From: Agromyces sp. SYSU T00194
GTDB taxonomy: Bacteria; Actinomycetota; Actinomycetes; Actinomycetales; Microbacteriaceae
Length of the DNA: 64,000 nucleotides
Assembly (NCBI RefSeq): GCF_040496035.1
Contig: NZ_JBEPJZ010000001.1
Coordinates: 1,674,001 to 1,738,000, forward strand
Reading direction: 5' to 3'
Made by a program: the position numbers and the translations under genes. Positions within the stretch are counted from its first letter, which is position 1, and every line of letters begins with the position of its first letter. This document shows positions 27,529 through 35,433 of this stretch, piece by piece. The notes beneath the pieces are model-generated. The model saw only the letters and a program-made list of their open reading frames with translations. It was not told where the DNA came from and searched no databases.

Positions 27529-28401
27529 GTGGAGCAGGTGGGGTGGAGCGACCGGCTCGGACGGGTCGGCGCGTGGGCAGGGGTGACCGCGATCGACGCG
27601 GCCGCGGCCGTCGAGATCGAGGCGCTCGGGTACGGCACGGTCTGGCAGGGCGGGTCGCCCCGGGCCGACCTGCGGCGGGCCGAGGAACTCCTCGACGCGA
27701 CCGAGTCGCTGCACGTCGCCACCGGGGTCGTGAACATCTGGAAGGCAGACGCCGGCGAGCTCGCCGACGCGTACCATCGCGTGGCCGACCGCCACCCGGG
27801 CCGGCTGCTGCTCGGCATCGGGTCGGGGCACCGCGAGGCCACGCCGCACCGGGAGCGGCCGCTGCGGGCGATGCAGCGGTACCTCGACGTGCTCGATGCC
27901 CGCGGCGTGCCGGTCGGCGACCGCCTCGTCTCGGCGCTCGGGCCGAAGATGCTCGCCATCGCGGCCGAGCGCAGCGCGGGGACGCACCCCTACCTCACGG
28001 TGCCGTCGCAGACCGCCGGCATGCGCGCCGTGCTCGGTGCGGGAGTGCTCGTCGCGCCCGAGCAGACGGTCGTGCTCGACGAGGACGACGACGGGGCGCG
28101 GTCGGCGGCGCGCGCCTTCCTGCACCGCTACCTGCAGCTGTCGAACTACGCCGACACCATGCGTCGGGCGGGATTCGGCGACGCCGACCTCGCCGACGGC
28201 GGCAGCGACGCGCTCGTCGACCGGATCATCGTGCACGGCTCGGCCGCGGCGGTGGCCCGGGGCATCCGCGCCCACCTCGAGGCGGGGGCCGATCACGTGT
28301 GCGTGCAGGTCGTGCCGGGCGACGGCGCGCTCGCCGGGCTCGCCGTGCTCGCCGGGGAGCTGGAGGACGAGCTCCGGACGGCGGGCGCCGTGGACCATTG
28401 A
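27529..28401 (+). CDS. Luciferase-like (LLM class, F420-type) oxidoreductase
   Basis: A 290-residue TIM-barrel protein of the bacterial luciferase-like family, closest in pattern to the short F420-dependent subgroup (TIGR03620 type). Recognisable segments are LGYGTVWQGGSPRADL, the strand VATGVVNIWKADAGELADAYHRVADRHPGRLLLGIGSGHRE, and LGPKMLAIAAERSAGTHPYL. It probably uses reduced F420 or FMN in a cytoplasmic redox reaction; the substrate is unknown. The start is a GTG at 27529 with a GGAGGGAG ribosome-binding site. It converges on the permease gene of the next importer with a gap of only five bases and may not belong to that regulon. Confidence 0.82.
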   Translation: MEQVGWSDRLGRVGAWAGVTAIDAAAAVEIEALGYGTVWQGGSPRADLRRAEELLDATESLHVATGVVNIWKADAGELADAYHRVADRHPGRLLLGIGSGHREATPHRERPLRAMQRYLDVLDARGVPVGDRLVSALGPKMLAIAAERSAGTHPYLTVPSQTAGMRAVLGAGVLVAPEQTVVLDEDDDGARSAARAFLHRYLQLSNYADTMRRAGFGDADLADGGSDALVDRIIVHGSAAAVARGIRAHLEAGADHVCVQVVPGDGALAGLAVLAGELEDELRTAGAVDH

Positions 28402-28406
28402 TGAGC

Positions 28407-29261
28407 CTAGAGCTCTTGGTCCCGCCAGAAGACGATGCGGCGGTCGATCCACTCCATTAGCCCATACAGCAGGAGCCCGATGACCATCAACACGAAGATG
28501 GTTGCGAACCCCTCAGCGACGTTCAGCTGGAAGTTGTAGGTCTTGATCAGGACGCCCATTCCGTCGTTCGCGCCGACGAACTCCGCGACGATCGCGCCCG
28601 TGAGGGCGAGTGTCATCGCGGTCTTGAGCCCGGCGAAGAAGTACGGGAGCGATGCCGGCAGGCTCAGCGTTCGGTACAGCTGCCAGCGGGTCGCCCCCAT
28701 GCTTCGCATCAGGAGTCTCGCATCCCGATCCACGGTCTCCATACCGACGACGATCGAGATGAGCAGCGGGAAGAAGCAGATGGTCGCCGCCATTATCACC
28801 TTCGACATCATCCCAAACCCGAACCACACGAGGAACAGCGGCGCCAGCGCGACCCGCGGCGTGTTCTGGAACGCCACGACGATCGGATAGAGCATGCGTC
28901 GAATCGTGACCGAGAGGCTCATCGCCATGCCGAGCAGCCAGGCGATGCCGCACCCGATGAGGAAGCCGTAGACCGTCTCCAGCACGGTGACCGACGTCGC
29001 TTCCCAGAAGTAGGCCTCCTGCATGATGTCGAACAGCGCGATCGCGATCGCGCTCGGGGCGGGGAGGATGATCTCGCTGACGAGGCCGGCGGCGCTCGCT
29101 GCTTCCCAGGCGGCGAGCACGGTGGCGACGACCACGCTGGGCAGCACGATCGAGGCGAATGCGGCTCGTCGCCTCCTGCGTGCCTGGTTCGCCCCGAGCG
29201 ACGCAGGGGGCCCCTCGGGGGCACTCGTGCCCGTGGGCGAGGTGAGGTCAGCGGAGGTCAT
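28407..29261 (-). CDS. ABC transporter permease (SsuC/TauC/ThiX type)
   Basis: A 284-residue permease with about six helices after a charged 35-residue cytoplasmic N-terminus. The EAA-type loop is LLMRSMGATRWQLYRTLSLPASLPY. This subgroup imports aliphatic sulfonates, taurine, nitrate, or pyrimidine-type thiamine precursors. The ATG at 29261 overlaps the ATPase stop (ATGA). It is the third gene of the importer operon (binding protein, ATPase, permease) that diverges from the M20/amidase catabolic operon and shares its predicted GntR operator. Confidence 0.87.
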   Translation of the reverse strand: MTSADLTSPTGTSAPEGPPASLGANQARRRRRAAFASIVLPSVVVATVLAAWEAASAAGLVSEIILPAPSAIAIALFDIMQEAYFWEATSVTVLETVYGFLIGCGIAWLLGMAMSLSVTIRRMLYPIVVAFQNTPRVALAPLFLVWFGFGMMSKVIMAATICFFPLLISIVVGMETVDRDARLLMRSMGATRWQLYRTLSLPASLPYFFAGLKTAMTLALTGAIVAEFVGANDGMGVLIKTYNFQLNVAEGFATIFVLMVIGLLLYGLMEWIDRRIVFWRDQEL

Positions 29262-30031
29262 CGGGTCGCCCCTTCGTGTGAGAACAGCAGATCGCGGATC
29301 GACGCGGTGAGCTCCGATGCCCGGCGGAGCTCGAGCGTCTCCCGCGTGCGGGGGCGGGGAAGGTCGATGTCCACGACGTCGAGCACCTCACCGGGGTGCG
29401 GCTTCAGCACGACGACCCGGTCGCTCAGCAGCACCGACTCGGCGATGTTGTGGGTGACGTAGACGGCCGTCCTGCCCATGCGGGCATGGATCTCGGACAG
29501 TTCGAGCGTCAGCTTCTCGCGATTGAACTCGTCGAGTGCCGAGAAGGGTTCGTCGAGCAGCATGATGTCCGGGTCGAGCACGAGGAGCCGGGCGAGGCTC
29601 GCACGCTGCTGCATCCCGCCTGAGAGCTCCCACCCGTACTTGTCGGTGAACGCGCCCAGGCCGACGAGCTGGAGCACCTCGTCCGCGCGCCGCCGGGCAG
29701 TCCGCATGTCGCCACCCATGATCTGGATCGGCATCAGGACGTTGGAGCGCACCGTCCGCCAGGGGAGCAGCACCGGCGACTGGAGCATGATGCCCACGTC
29801 CTTGCGCCCGGGATGCGGGGGAGTACCTCCGACCGAGACCGTGCCCAGCTCGTAGTCCTCCAGGCCCGCGATGATCTTGAGCAGCGTCGACTTCCCGCAT
29901 CCGCTCGGTCCCACGAACGAGACGAACTCACCGGGTCGGATGTCGACATCGATCGATCGGAGCGCCTCGATCGGGCCCTTGCGCGTCGTGTACCACTTGC
30001 CGACGTCGTGAATCGAAATTGTGGAATCCAT
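29258..30031 (-). CDS. ABC transporter ATP-binding protein (SsuB/TauB type)
   Basis: A 257-residue ATPase with Walker A GPSGCGKST, signature LSGGMQQR, Walker B IMLLDEPFSALD and switch region VYVTHNIAE. It powers uptake with the permease encoded downstream. Two starts are possible: a GTG at 30037 or the ATG at 30031. The ATG is preferred because the GAGAGGAG ribosome-binding site then stands nine bases away. A 13-bp hairpin between this gene and the binding-protein gene upstream probably lowers its transcription relative to the binding protein, as is usual for such operons. Confidence 0.88.
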   Translation of the reverse strand: MDSTISIHDVGKWYTTRKGPIEALRSIDVDIRPGEFVSFVGPSGCGKSTLLKIIAGLEDYELGTVSVGGTPPHPGRKDVGIMLQSPVLLPWRTVRSNVLMPIQIMGGDMRTARRRADEVLQLVGLGAFTDKYGWELSGGMQQRASLARLLVLDPDIMLLDEPFSALDEFNREKLTLELSEIHARMGRTAVYVTHNIAESVLLSDRVVVLKPHPGEVLDVVDIDLPRPRTRETLELRRASELTASIRDLLFSHEGATR

Positions 30032-30057
30032 GAACACGGCTCCTCTCCGGTTGTCGG

Positions 30058-30088
30058 CGGGGGCCGCCGCGGGAAGCGGCGGCCCCCG
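30058..30088 (-). terminator. Intra-operon hairpin after the binding-protein gene
   Basis: CGGGGGCCGCCGC at 30058-30070 pairs perfectly with GCGGCGGCCCCCG at 30076-30088 across a five-base loop. It lies eight bases after the binding-protein stop and 27 before the ATPase start. It may act as a partial terminator or as a 3' stabiliser that keeps binding-protein mRNA in excess. Confidence 0.65.
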
Positions 30089-30096
30089 GTCTGGTG

Positions 30097-31176
30097 CTAG
30101 TTCTGCTCCGCGAGGCGGATGCGCGCGTCGGTCGACAGGGTCGGCGTCGAGAAGTCGTTGATCGCCTCGATCGCGTCGTTCGGGAAGATCGCGTCGAAGT
30201 CGATCGCCTCGTCACCCAGCGCGCTCCCTGCCAGAACCGAGGCCTGCAGCTCGAGCACGTCGTGGTCGAATTCGCCCATCGCCAGGCCCTCCCGCGGCTG
30301 GACGCCATCCAGGGTCGCGTCCAGGTACGCCCGAGCCGTCGCCATGTCCTCGCACTCCTCCGGCACGTAGCTGCAACCGATCTCGAGCGCGAGTTCGGGG
30401 TCGTTCAGTGCGTCGATCGTCCCACGCGTCCAGGCGCGGACGATTTTGATGAACGTGGCCTTGTCCTCGTCGGTCGCGTCGGTGGCGAGGACGAAGGAGT
30501 TGGCGGGGAGGCCGCGGAACTCGTCGGGAAGGATGTTCGCGAAGGTCAGCCCGGATGCCTCGACAGCCGCGAGGTCGTTGGTGAATCCCGCGTATGCGGC
30601 GATCTGTCCGGTCTCCAGCGCGTTGTACACGGCGGGACCGCCCGGGCCGACGGCCGGGGTGTCGACGCCCGAAAGGCCCGCGGCCTCGAGGACCGCGTTC
30701 ACGAGGGCGACCTCGCCGCCGCCGGGATCGGTGATGCCCAGCGCCTTGCCCTCGAGGTCCTCGACCGACTCGACGCCTCCACCGACCGGCGCGCCGATGA
30801 GGATGATGTCGCGATCGTGCTCGGCGAGCGCCTCGAGCTCATATCCCTGGGACGCTGCGATCTCGGTCGCCTCGGTGTTGGCGAGGCCGAACGGGATGTT
30901 CCCTGCAATCAGCTGCTGGACGACGAACGTGCCGCCCTCGCTGGCGATCGGCTCGAGCTCGATACCCTCCTCTGCGAAGTAGCCGTTCTCCTGCGCCATG
31001 ATCTCGCCGATGAACGCGAGCGAACGCTGGTAGCTCAGCATGAGTTCGACGCTCTGCAACTCCTCGCCGTCAGCGGCGGTGTCGGCCGTCGTGCCGGCGC
31101 AGCCGCTGAGTGCGACGACGACTGCGGCCGTCCCGAGTGCCGCGGAACCGAGCCTTGCGGAATGTGTCTTGCGCAT
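30097..31176 (-). CDS. ABC transporter substrate-binding lipoprotein (NMT1/SsuA-like)
   Basis: A 359-residue binding protein. The signal peptide ends in the lipobox VALSGC, with the lipidated cysteine at about residue 26. The mature domain is of the NMT1/THI5/SsuA type (ELMLSYQRSLAFIGEIMAQENGYFAEEGIELEP, then IAGNIPFGLANTEATEIAAS). The group binds sulfonates, nitrate or HMP-type pyrimidines; the ligand here is not known. The ATG has a GGAGGCAAG ribosome-binding site. About 31 bases upstream of the start lies one of three copies of the predicted GntR operator, so uptake is likely co-regulated with the divergent catabolic operon. Confidence 0.87.
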   Translation of the reverse strand: MRKTHSARLGSAALGTAAVVVALSGCAGTTADTAADGEELQSVELMLSYQRSLAFIGEIMAQENGYFAEEGIELEPIASEGGTFVVQQLIAGNIPFGLANTEATEIAASQGYELEALAEHDRDIILIGAPVGGGVESVEDLEGKALGITDPGGGEVALVNAVLEAAGLSGVDTPAVGPGGPAVYNALETGQIAAYAGFTNDLAAVEASGLTFANILPDEFRGLPANSFVLATDATDEDKATFIKIVRAWTRGTIDALNDPELALEIGCSYVPEECEDMATARAYLDATLDGVQPREGLAMGEFDHDVLELQASVLAGSALGDEAIDFDAIFPNDAIEAINDFSTPTLSTDARIRLAEQN

Positions 31177-31206
31177 CTTGCCTCCGAGTCGTTGAAAGTG
31201 AGATTT

Positions 31207-31220
31207 CAGATCTCAGATCA
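31207..31220. promoter_or_regulatory. Predicted GntR operator, copy 1 (importer promoter)
   Basis: CAGATCTCAGATCA, which matches the two copies at 32024 and 32147 at 11 to 13 of 14 positions. It lies 31 bases upstream of the binding-protein start. On its left it also forms a dyad, TGAGAT at 31199-31204 with ATCTCA at 31210-31215. Confidence 0.65.
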
Positions 31221-31276
31221 AAATACGCATCTCGAGGACGCGCTCGGTGGGAGTTCACGAGACCGTTACACAGCTG

Positions 31277-31305
31277 GCGTGCTTGTTTCCCGGCGCGAAA
31301 CACGC
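31277..31305 (-). terminator. Possible terminator of the gntR gene
   Basis: GCGTG-CTT-GTTTC at 31277-31289 folds onto GAAAC-ACGC at 31297-31305 with a three-base bulge and a seven-base loop. It sits 16 bases downstream of the GntR stop on the transcribed strand, before the importer promoter. Confidence 0.35.
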
Positions 31306-31320
31306 GCTGCCCGATACGTC

Positions 31321-31989
31321 TCAGAAGCCCATGCTGGCGAAGGTGTGCGCGCTGACGTCCGCCAGGTGCTCGCGGAGTCGCGCGACAGCGGCCTCCGGCT
31401 GCTGGTCCCGGATCGCATCGATGATCGGCTCATGCTGAGCGAGGGAGGCGAGGATCACGGACTCCGTGAGCTCGATGCGCCCGACGCGGGCCAGGTGCGC
31501 CATGACGCGCCGGAGCACGTCTGCGAGCAGCACGTTCCCCTCGATCTGCCGGAGCAGGATCTCGTCGAACGCGTCCAGCTGGGCCGCTGCCGCGCCGATG
31601 TCCCCGTCGCCGAGCGCCTTCCGCGCGCGATAGACCGTCTCGGTGAGCTCCGCGGCAATGGAGCGCGCAGCTCCCTTGCGGCCGGATGCGGCGCGCCGGA
31701 CGCACTCGGCCTCGAGGATCTCGCGGGCCTCGTGGATGGCGTGCAGGGACGCGGCGTCGTAGACGCTCGCGCGAGCACCCCGGTACGGGGCCATCTCGAC
31801 CAGTCCGTCCTGCTGGAGTCGGACCAGCGCCTCACGAATCGGCGTCTTGCTGACGCCGAACATCTCCGTGAGGCGCGCCTCGCGGAGCGGCTCTCCGGGT
31901 GCGAACTCCTGGGTGATCAGCGCGCTGCGCAGGCGCTCGTACACGAGGTCCTTCACCTGTTGCGGCGCGACCGGGTCGACGATGTGCAT
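31321..31989 (-). CDS. GntR-family regulator (FCD type)
   Basis: A 222-residue FadR-like regulator. The winged helix is at about residues 8-75 (VKDLVYERLRSALITQEFAPGEPLREARLTEMFGVSKTPIREALVRL). An all-helical FCD ligand domain follows at about residues 85-210, with metal- or ligand-binding residues in the DAFDEILLRQIEGN and HEPIIDAIR regions. FCD regulators usually repress a catabolic operon until its substrate or an intermediate binds. The gene lies between the importer operon and the divergent catabolic operon, and the same 14-bp motif is in front of all three units. It is therefore the probable master regulator of the block. Confidence 0.88.
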   Translation of the reverse strand: MHIVDPVAPQQVKDLVYERLRSALITQEFAPGEPLREARLTEMFGVSKTPIREALVRLQQDGLVEMAPYRGARASVYDAASLHAIHEAREILEAECVRRAASGRKGAARSIAAELTETVYRARKALGDGDIGAAAAQLDAFDEILLRQIEGNVLLADVLRRVMAHLARVGRIELTESVILASLAQHEPIIDAIRDQQPEAAVARLREHLADVSAHTFASMGF

Positions 31990-32023
31990 GCTGCTCCGTC
32001 CTGGGTCTCAGTGGAGTTGCGAT

Positions 32024-32037
32024 CAGATCGCAGATAT
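32024..32037. promoter_or_regulatory. Predicted GntR operator, copy 2 (gntR promoter)
   Basis: CAGATCGCAGATAT, 35 bases upstream of the gntR start. It differs from copy 3 only at the first and seventh bases. The position implies autoregulation. Confidence 0.65.
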
Positions 32038-32146
32038 TCCCTATCTCATCGTGCTGTGCGCGATGGGCTGCGCGCCCGATACGGCTGCCGCTGCCTCGTA
32101 ACAAGGAGTTTACGTGGGGGAGGGTCCATCGCAAGCGGTGATGAAT

Positions 32147-32160
32147 AAGATCTCAGATAT
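32147..32160. promoter_or_regulatory. Predicted GntR operator, copy 3 (catabolic operon promoter)
   Basis: AAGATCTCAGATAT, ending 22 bases before the start of the M20 hydrolase gene. Placing it there supports the ATG at 32183 rather than a start further upstream, since the operator would otherwise be coding. Confidence 0.65.
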
Positions 32161-32182
32161 CAAGTCGAACGAAGGACGATTC

Positions 32183-33391
32183 ATGGGCACTGTACTCGAC
32201 GCAGACATCACCGAGCGGGTCTCGGCGCACATCGACACCGATCGACTGGTGCGGCTCGTGCGGGAGGTCTGTCGCATCCCGAGCGTGCTCGGTGACGAGG
32301 GCCCGCTCGCCGCGTACCTCGCCGACGTGATGCGCGAGTCGGGGTTCGCCGGTGTGGAATTGCAGCCCGTCCTCCCCGATCGTCCCAACGCGATCGGGCA
32401 CCTCGACTTGGGAGACGGCGAGCCCGGTCGGACCGTCGTGCTCACGGGCCACATGGACACCAAGCCCGTCTCGCACGGGTGGACGCGTACCGACCCGTTC
32501 TCGGGCGAGGTGATCGATGGTGCGGTCTATGGACACGGGATCATGGACATGAAGGCGGCGCTGGTCTGCCAGATCGTGGCCGCCGAGGCGGTTCGCGCGG
32601 CGGGACTTGCGGTGCGCGGACGCGTCGCGATCGCCGCGGTCTCCGACCACATGGGCGATCAGCTCGGCTCGATCGAGTACTTCAAGTCGCACTCGGCAGA
32701 CCTCTGCGTGCTCGGCGAGCTCTCCGACAACGAGATCTTCCTAGGCCACCGCGGCCGCTACTACTTCGACATCATCGTGCGGGGGGTCTCCGCGCACACC
32801 TGTCACAAGCCGCTCGCCGTCAATGCCAACATGCTGGCCGCCCACGCGATCATCGAGCTCGACCGATCGCGGCTCACGCCGGTGCTCGAGGACTGGGTCG
32901 TCCAGCTGTTCGGCCCGGAGACGTACATGGCCCCGGGACGCGTCTACGGCGGCCTGCCGCCGGGCGGACCGTCGATGATCCCGGACGAGTGCGTCATCCG
33001 GGTCGATTGCCGCCCCCAACCCGGCGTGACGACCGACCAGGTGCGCGCAGAGATCGAGGAGTGCCTCGCCCGAGCGAAGGCGAACGAGCCCCGCTTCGAG
33101 GCCGAGGTCGTGCTCGCCGACGTCAAGTCCGGGTACCTCGCCGGTCCCGACGACGAGGTCACGGGGCTCATGCGGCGCGCCCTGGGCTCGGTTCGCGGGG
33201 AGGAACCGGAACTGCAGGCCGCGGGATGGCTCGGGGACACCGCGAGCTTCGGTGCCGATGTCCCGACGATCATCTTCGGGCCGGGGGGCGAGCCCGTGTA
33301 CTGTCCCGACGAGCACCTCTCCATCGAGGACATCGTCGAGGCGACACGCGTGTACGCGACGTTCACCGCGCTGGCACTCGCCGATCGCTGA
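32183..33391 (+). CDS. M20-family metallohydrolase (ArgE/DapE-like deacylase)
   Basis: A 402-residue di-zinc hydrolase of the M20 type. The first metal motif is LTGHMDT (His/Asp ligands), the second is YGHGIMDMKAALV (bridging Asp), and the acidic residue cluster LGELSDNEIFLGHRGRYYF supplies the catalytic region. The dimerisation lid has the usual VRGVSAHTCHKP insertion, and a late His ligand is in FGPGGEPVYCPDEHLS. Family members remove acyl, carbamoyl or aminoacyl groups from amino-acid-like substrates. The ATG at 32183 has GAAGGA six bases upstream. It leads the five-gene catabolic operon and carries a predicted GntR operator in its leader. Confidence 0.87.
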   Translation: MGTVLDADITERVSAHIDTDRLVRLVREVCRIPSVLGDEGPLAAYLADVMRESGFAGVELQPVLPDRPNAIGHLDLGDGEPGRTVVLTGHMDTKPVSHGWTRTDPFSGEVIDGAVYGHGIMDMKAALVCQIVAAEAVRAAGLAVRGRVAIAAVSDHMGDQLGSIEYFKSHSADLCVLGELSDNEIFLGHRGRYYFDIIVRGVSAHTCHKPLAVNANMLAAHAIIELDRSRLTPVLEDWVVQLFGPETYMAPGRVYGGLPPGGPSMIPDECVIRVDCRPQPGVTTDQVRAEIEECLARAKANEPRFEAEVVLADVKSGYLAGPDDEVTGLMRRALGSVRGEEPELQAAGWLGDTASFGADVPTIIFGPGGEPVYCPDEHLSIEDIVEATRVYATFTALALADR

Positions 33392-33420
33392 GTGCACGGA
33401 CGCAATGAGGGAGTGAGCAT

Positions 33421-34428
33421 ATGCGAACCGGAGTAGCCCTGCAGCCGGTCTATCCGTCCGCCGAGTTCGGCGACATGGTCGAACGCATCGAAGGCCTGGG
33501 ATTCGACGAGTTCTGGTTGACGGACTCGTCGCTGCACTCGCGGTACAGCTACATGTACCTCACGATCGCCGCGCTGAGGTCGAGTCGGATGTCGGTCGGC
33601 ACCGCGGTCACCAACCCGGTGACGCGGCACCCTGCACTGGGTGCGGTCGCAGCGGCGACGCTCTCGGAGATCTCGGTGGGCCGGGCGATCCACGGGATCG
33701 GTGCGGGCGACCGTCCGCTGCATGCCCTCGGGGCATCGCCCGCGCGGCTCGGCGAGCTCGAGGACGCGATCATCGCAGCGCGACGGCTCTGGACCGGTGA
33801 ACCCGTGACCTGGGAGGCTCGTGGATTCACGCTGGACGACGCGCACCTTCGCTATGACGTGCCCGCCTCGATTCCCGTCTATGTCTCTGCGAGCGGCCCG
33901 AAGACGCTGGAGATGGCCGGACGTCTGGCCGACGGGGTGATCCTGCTGGCGGGACTGCATCCGGACGGCATCGAGTACGCCCTCCGTCACATCGATCGGG
34001 GGGCCGAGCTCGCCGGTCGTGAGTCACGTCCGAGGATCTCGGTGTTCGCCTACGGCGCGATCGACGAAGACGAGGACACCGCCCTGGAGGCCGCCCGGAC
34101 GATCGCGGCGTGGTTCCCGCAGACCGCACCGGTGTACTGCGAACTCGCGGGCCTCGCGCCCGAGCTGATCGCACGGGTGCGTTCGATGTACGCCGGCGGC
34201 GAGTTCCAGGAGGCCGCTGCTGCCGCTCGGCTGCTCCCGGACGAGTTCGTGCACCGGATGGCGCTGGCAGGTGGGCGGTCGCGGGCTCGCGAACACGTCG
34301 AGACGCTCGCCGGCGTCGGCGTCGACAGCATGACGGTCTTCCCGATCGGTGGCGACGCGGACTCCCGCATGCACACCGTCGCCGAGTTCGCCGACGTTGT
34401 CCGCCAGGTGCGGGGAGGTGGCGAGTGA
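33421..34428 (+). CDS. Luciferase-like flavin-dependent monooxygenase
   Basis: A 335-residue luciferase-like TIM-barrel enzyme (LLM class). It begins VALQPVYPSAEFGDMVERIEGLGFDEFWLTDS and contains the family's GRAIHGIGAGDRPLHALG and VYVSASGPKTLEMAGRLADGVIL segments, which match the mycobacterial/F420 or FMN-dependent subgroup. Enzymes of this class oxidise or open ring systems and desulfonate compounds using reduced flavin or F420. The ATG at 33421 has a GAGGGAG ribosome-binding site, 29 bases after the M20 gene. Its stop overlaps the next start (GTGA). In this operon it probably performs the oxidative step. Confidence 0.85.
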   Translation: MRTGVALQPVYPSAEFGDMVERIEGLGFDEFWLTDSSLHSRYSYMYLTIAALRSSRMSVGTAVTNPVTRHPALGAVAAATLSEISVGRAIHGIGAGDRPLHALGASPARLGELEDAIIAARRLWTGEPVTWEARGFTLDDAHLRYDVPASIPVYVSASGPKTLEMAGRLADGVILLAGLHPDGIEYALRHIDRGAELAGRESRPRISVFAYGAIDEDEDTALEAARTIAAWFPQTAPVYCELAGLAPELIARVRSMYAGGEFQEAAAAARLLPDEFVHRMALAGGRSRAREHVETLAGVGVDSMTVFPIGGDADSRMHTVAEFADVVRQVRGGGE

Positions 34429-35423
34429 TCGCGAGCACGCTCCCGGATCGAACGGTCGCCCGGGCGCTCGACACGTGCCTCGGCCTCCGCCGCGGCGAAC
34501 GGGTGATGCTGCTCACGGACGCGCTCACCGATGTCGTCGTCGTCGCTGGACTCGTCTCCGGAATCGAGGAGCGCGGAGCGATCCCGCTGGTGCGCACGCT
34601 TCCGGTCTTCCCGGTGCCCGGGAGCGAGCCCGCCCCCGTGATCGCCGAGGAGTTGGCCGCGGTGGACTGCGGCATCGAACTGACCTCGACGTTCATCGGC
34701 TCGAGCGAGGCGCGTCGTCACGCCTCGGCTGCAGGGACGCGCTACCTGTGCATGCCGGCGGTGATCGCGGACACGTTCCGCCTGGGCGGACCCTTCGACG
34801 TCGATTTCGACGCCCTTGCGGAGACGACGCGGCAGCTTGCGCGCGCGTGGGAGGAGGCGTCCACCTATCGCATCCAGACGCCGGCCGGGACCGACCTCTC
34901 GGGCTCGGTCCAAGGTCGTGCCGGACGAGCGCTGACGGGCGTCGCCCGGAATCCGGGCGACTACATGGCTCCCCCCGACATCGAGTCGGGCACCGCGCCG
35001 GTCGAGGGATCCAGTTCGGGCCTCGTGGTCATCGACGCCGACTTCCTGTTCATGGGGCCGGGTCCGGTCCGGTCGCCGGCGGCCCTCCACCTTCGCGACG
35101 GCGTACTCGTCTCGACCGACGGCGACGAGGCCGAGCGCCTGACGGAGATGATCGCTCGTTGCGACGATCCGCGGATGACCAACCTCGCGGAGGTATCCGT
35201 CGGGTTGAACCCGCAGGGGTCGGTCTGCGGCGTGCCCATGGAGACCGAATCCAGCCTCGGCAGTGCCCACATCGCGTTCGGCAATTCACTCGCGTACGGA
35301 GGCACGGTCGGAGCGGTCGCGCACCTGGACTGCGTGATGAAGGACGCCACGATCTCGCTCGACGGCGTGCCGCGGATCGTCGGTGGGCGACTGATCGACG
35401 ACAGTGCGCGCACGCGCAAGTAG
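34425..35423 (+). CDS. M29-fold metalloenzyme (aminopeptidase T / 2,5-dihydroxypyridine dioxygenase-like)
   Basis: A 332-residue protein of the M29 clan, which includes thermophilic aminopeptidases and the ring-opening dioxygenase NicX. All M29 metal-ligand positions seem to be kept: Glu in DIESGTAPVEG, Glu in NLAEVSVGLNP, His in GSAHIAFG and the HxD pair in VAHLDCVM. The spacing between the HIAFG His and HxD is about 20 residues, shorter than in typical M29 peptidases or NicX, so it may be a distinct subfamily. The GTG start overlaps the preceding gene by four bases and has a GGGAGG ribosome-binding site. Reaction not determined. Confidence 0.68.
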   Translation: MIASTLPDRTVARALDTCLGLRRGERVMLLTDALTDVVVVAGLVSGIEERGAIPLVRTLPVFPVPGSEPAPVIAEELAAVDCGIELTSTFIGSSEARRHASAAGTRYLCMPAVIADTFRLGGPFDVDFDALAETTRQLARAWEEASTYRIQTPAGTDLSGSVQGRAGRALTGVARNPGDYMAPPDIESGTAPVEGSSSGLVVIDADFLFMGPGPVRSPAALHLRDGVLVSTDGDEAERLTEMIARCDDPRMTNLAEVSVGLNPQGSVCGVPMETESSLGSAHIAFGNSLAYGGTVGAVAHLDCVMKDATISLDGVPRIVGGRLIDDSARTRK

Positions 35424-35433
35424 GAGGAACGCC

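Noticed and set aside
31177-31320. TPP riboswitch upstream of the NMT1-like binding protein
   Set aside because: A CTGAGA hexamer occurs on the minus strand, but the rest of the THI-box consensus is missing. The hexamer is part of the recurring GntR-type motif.
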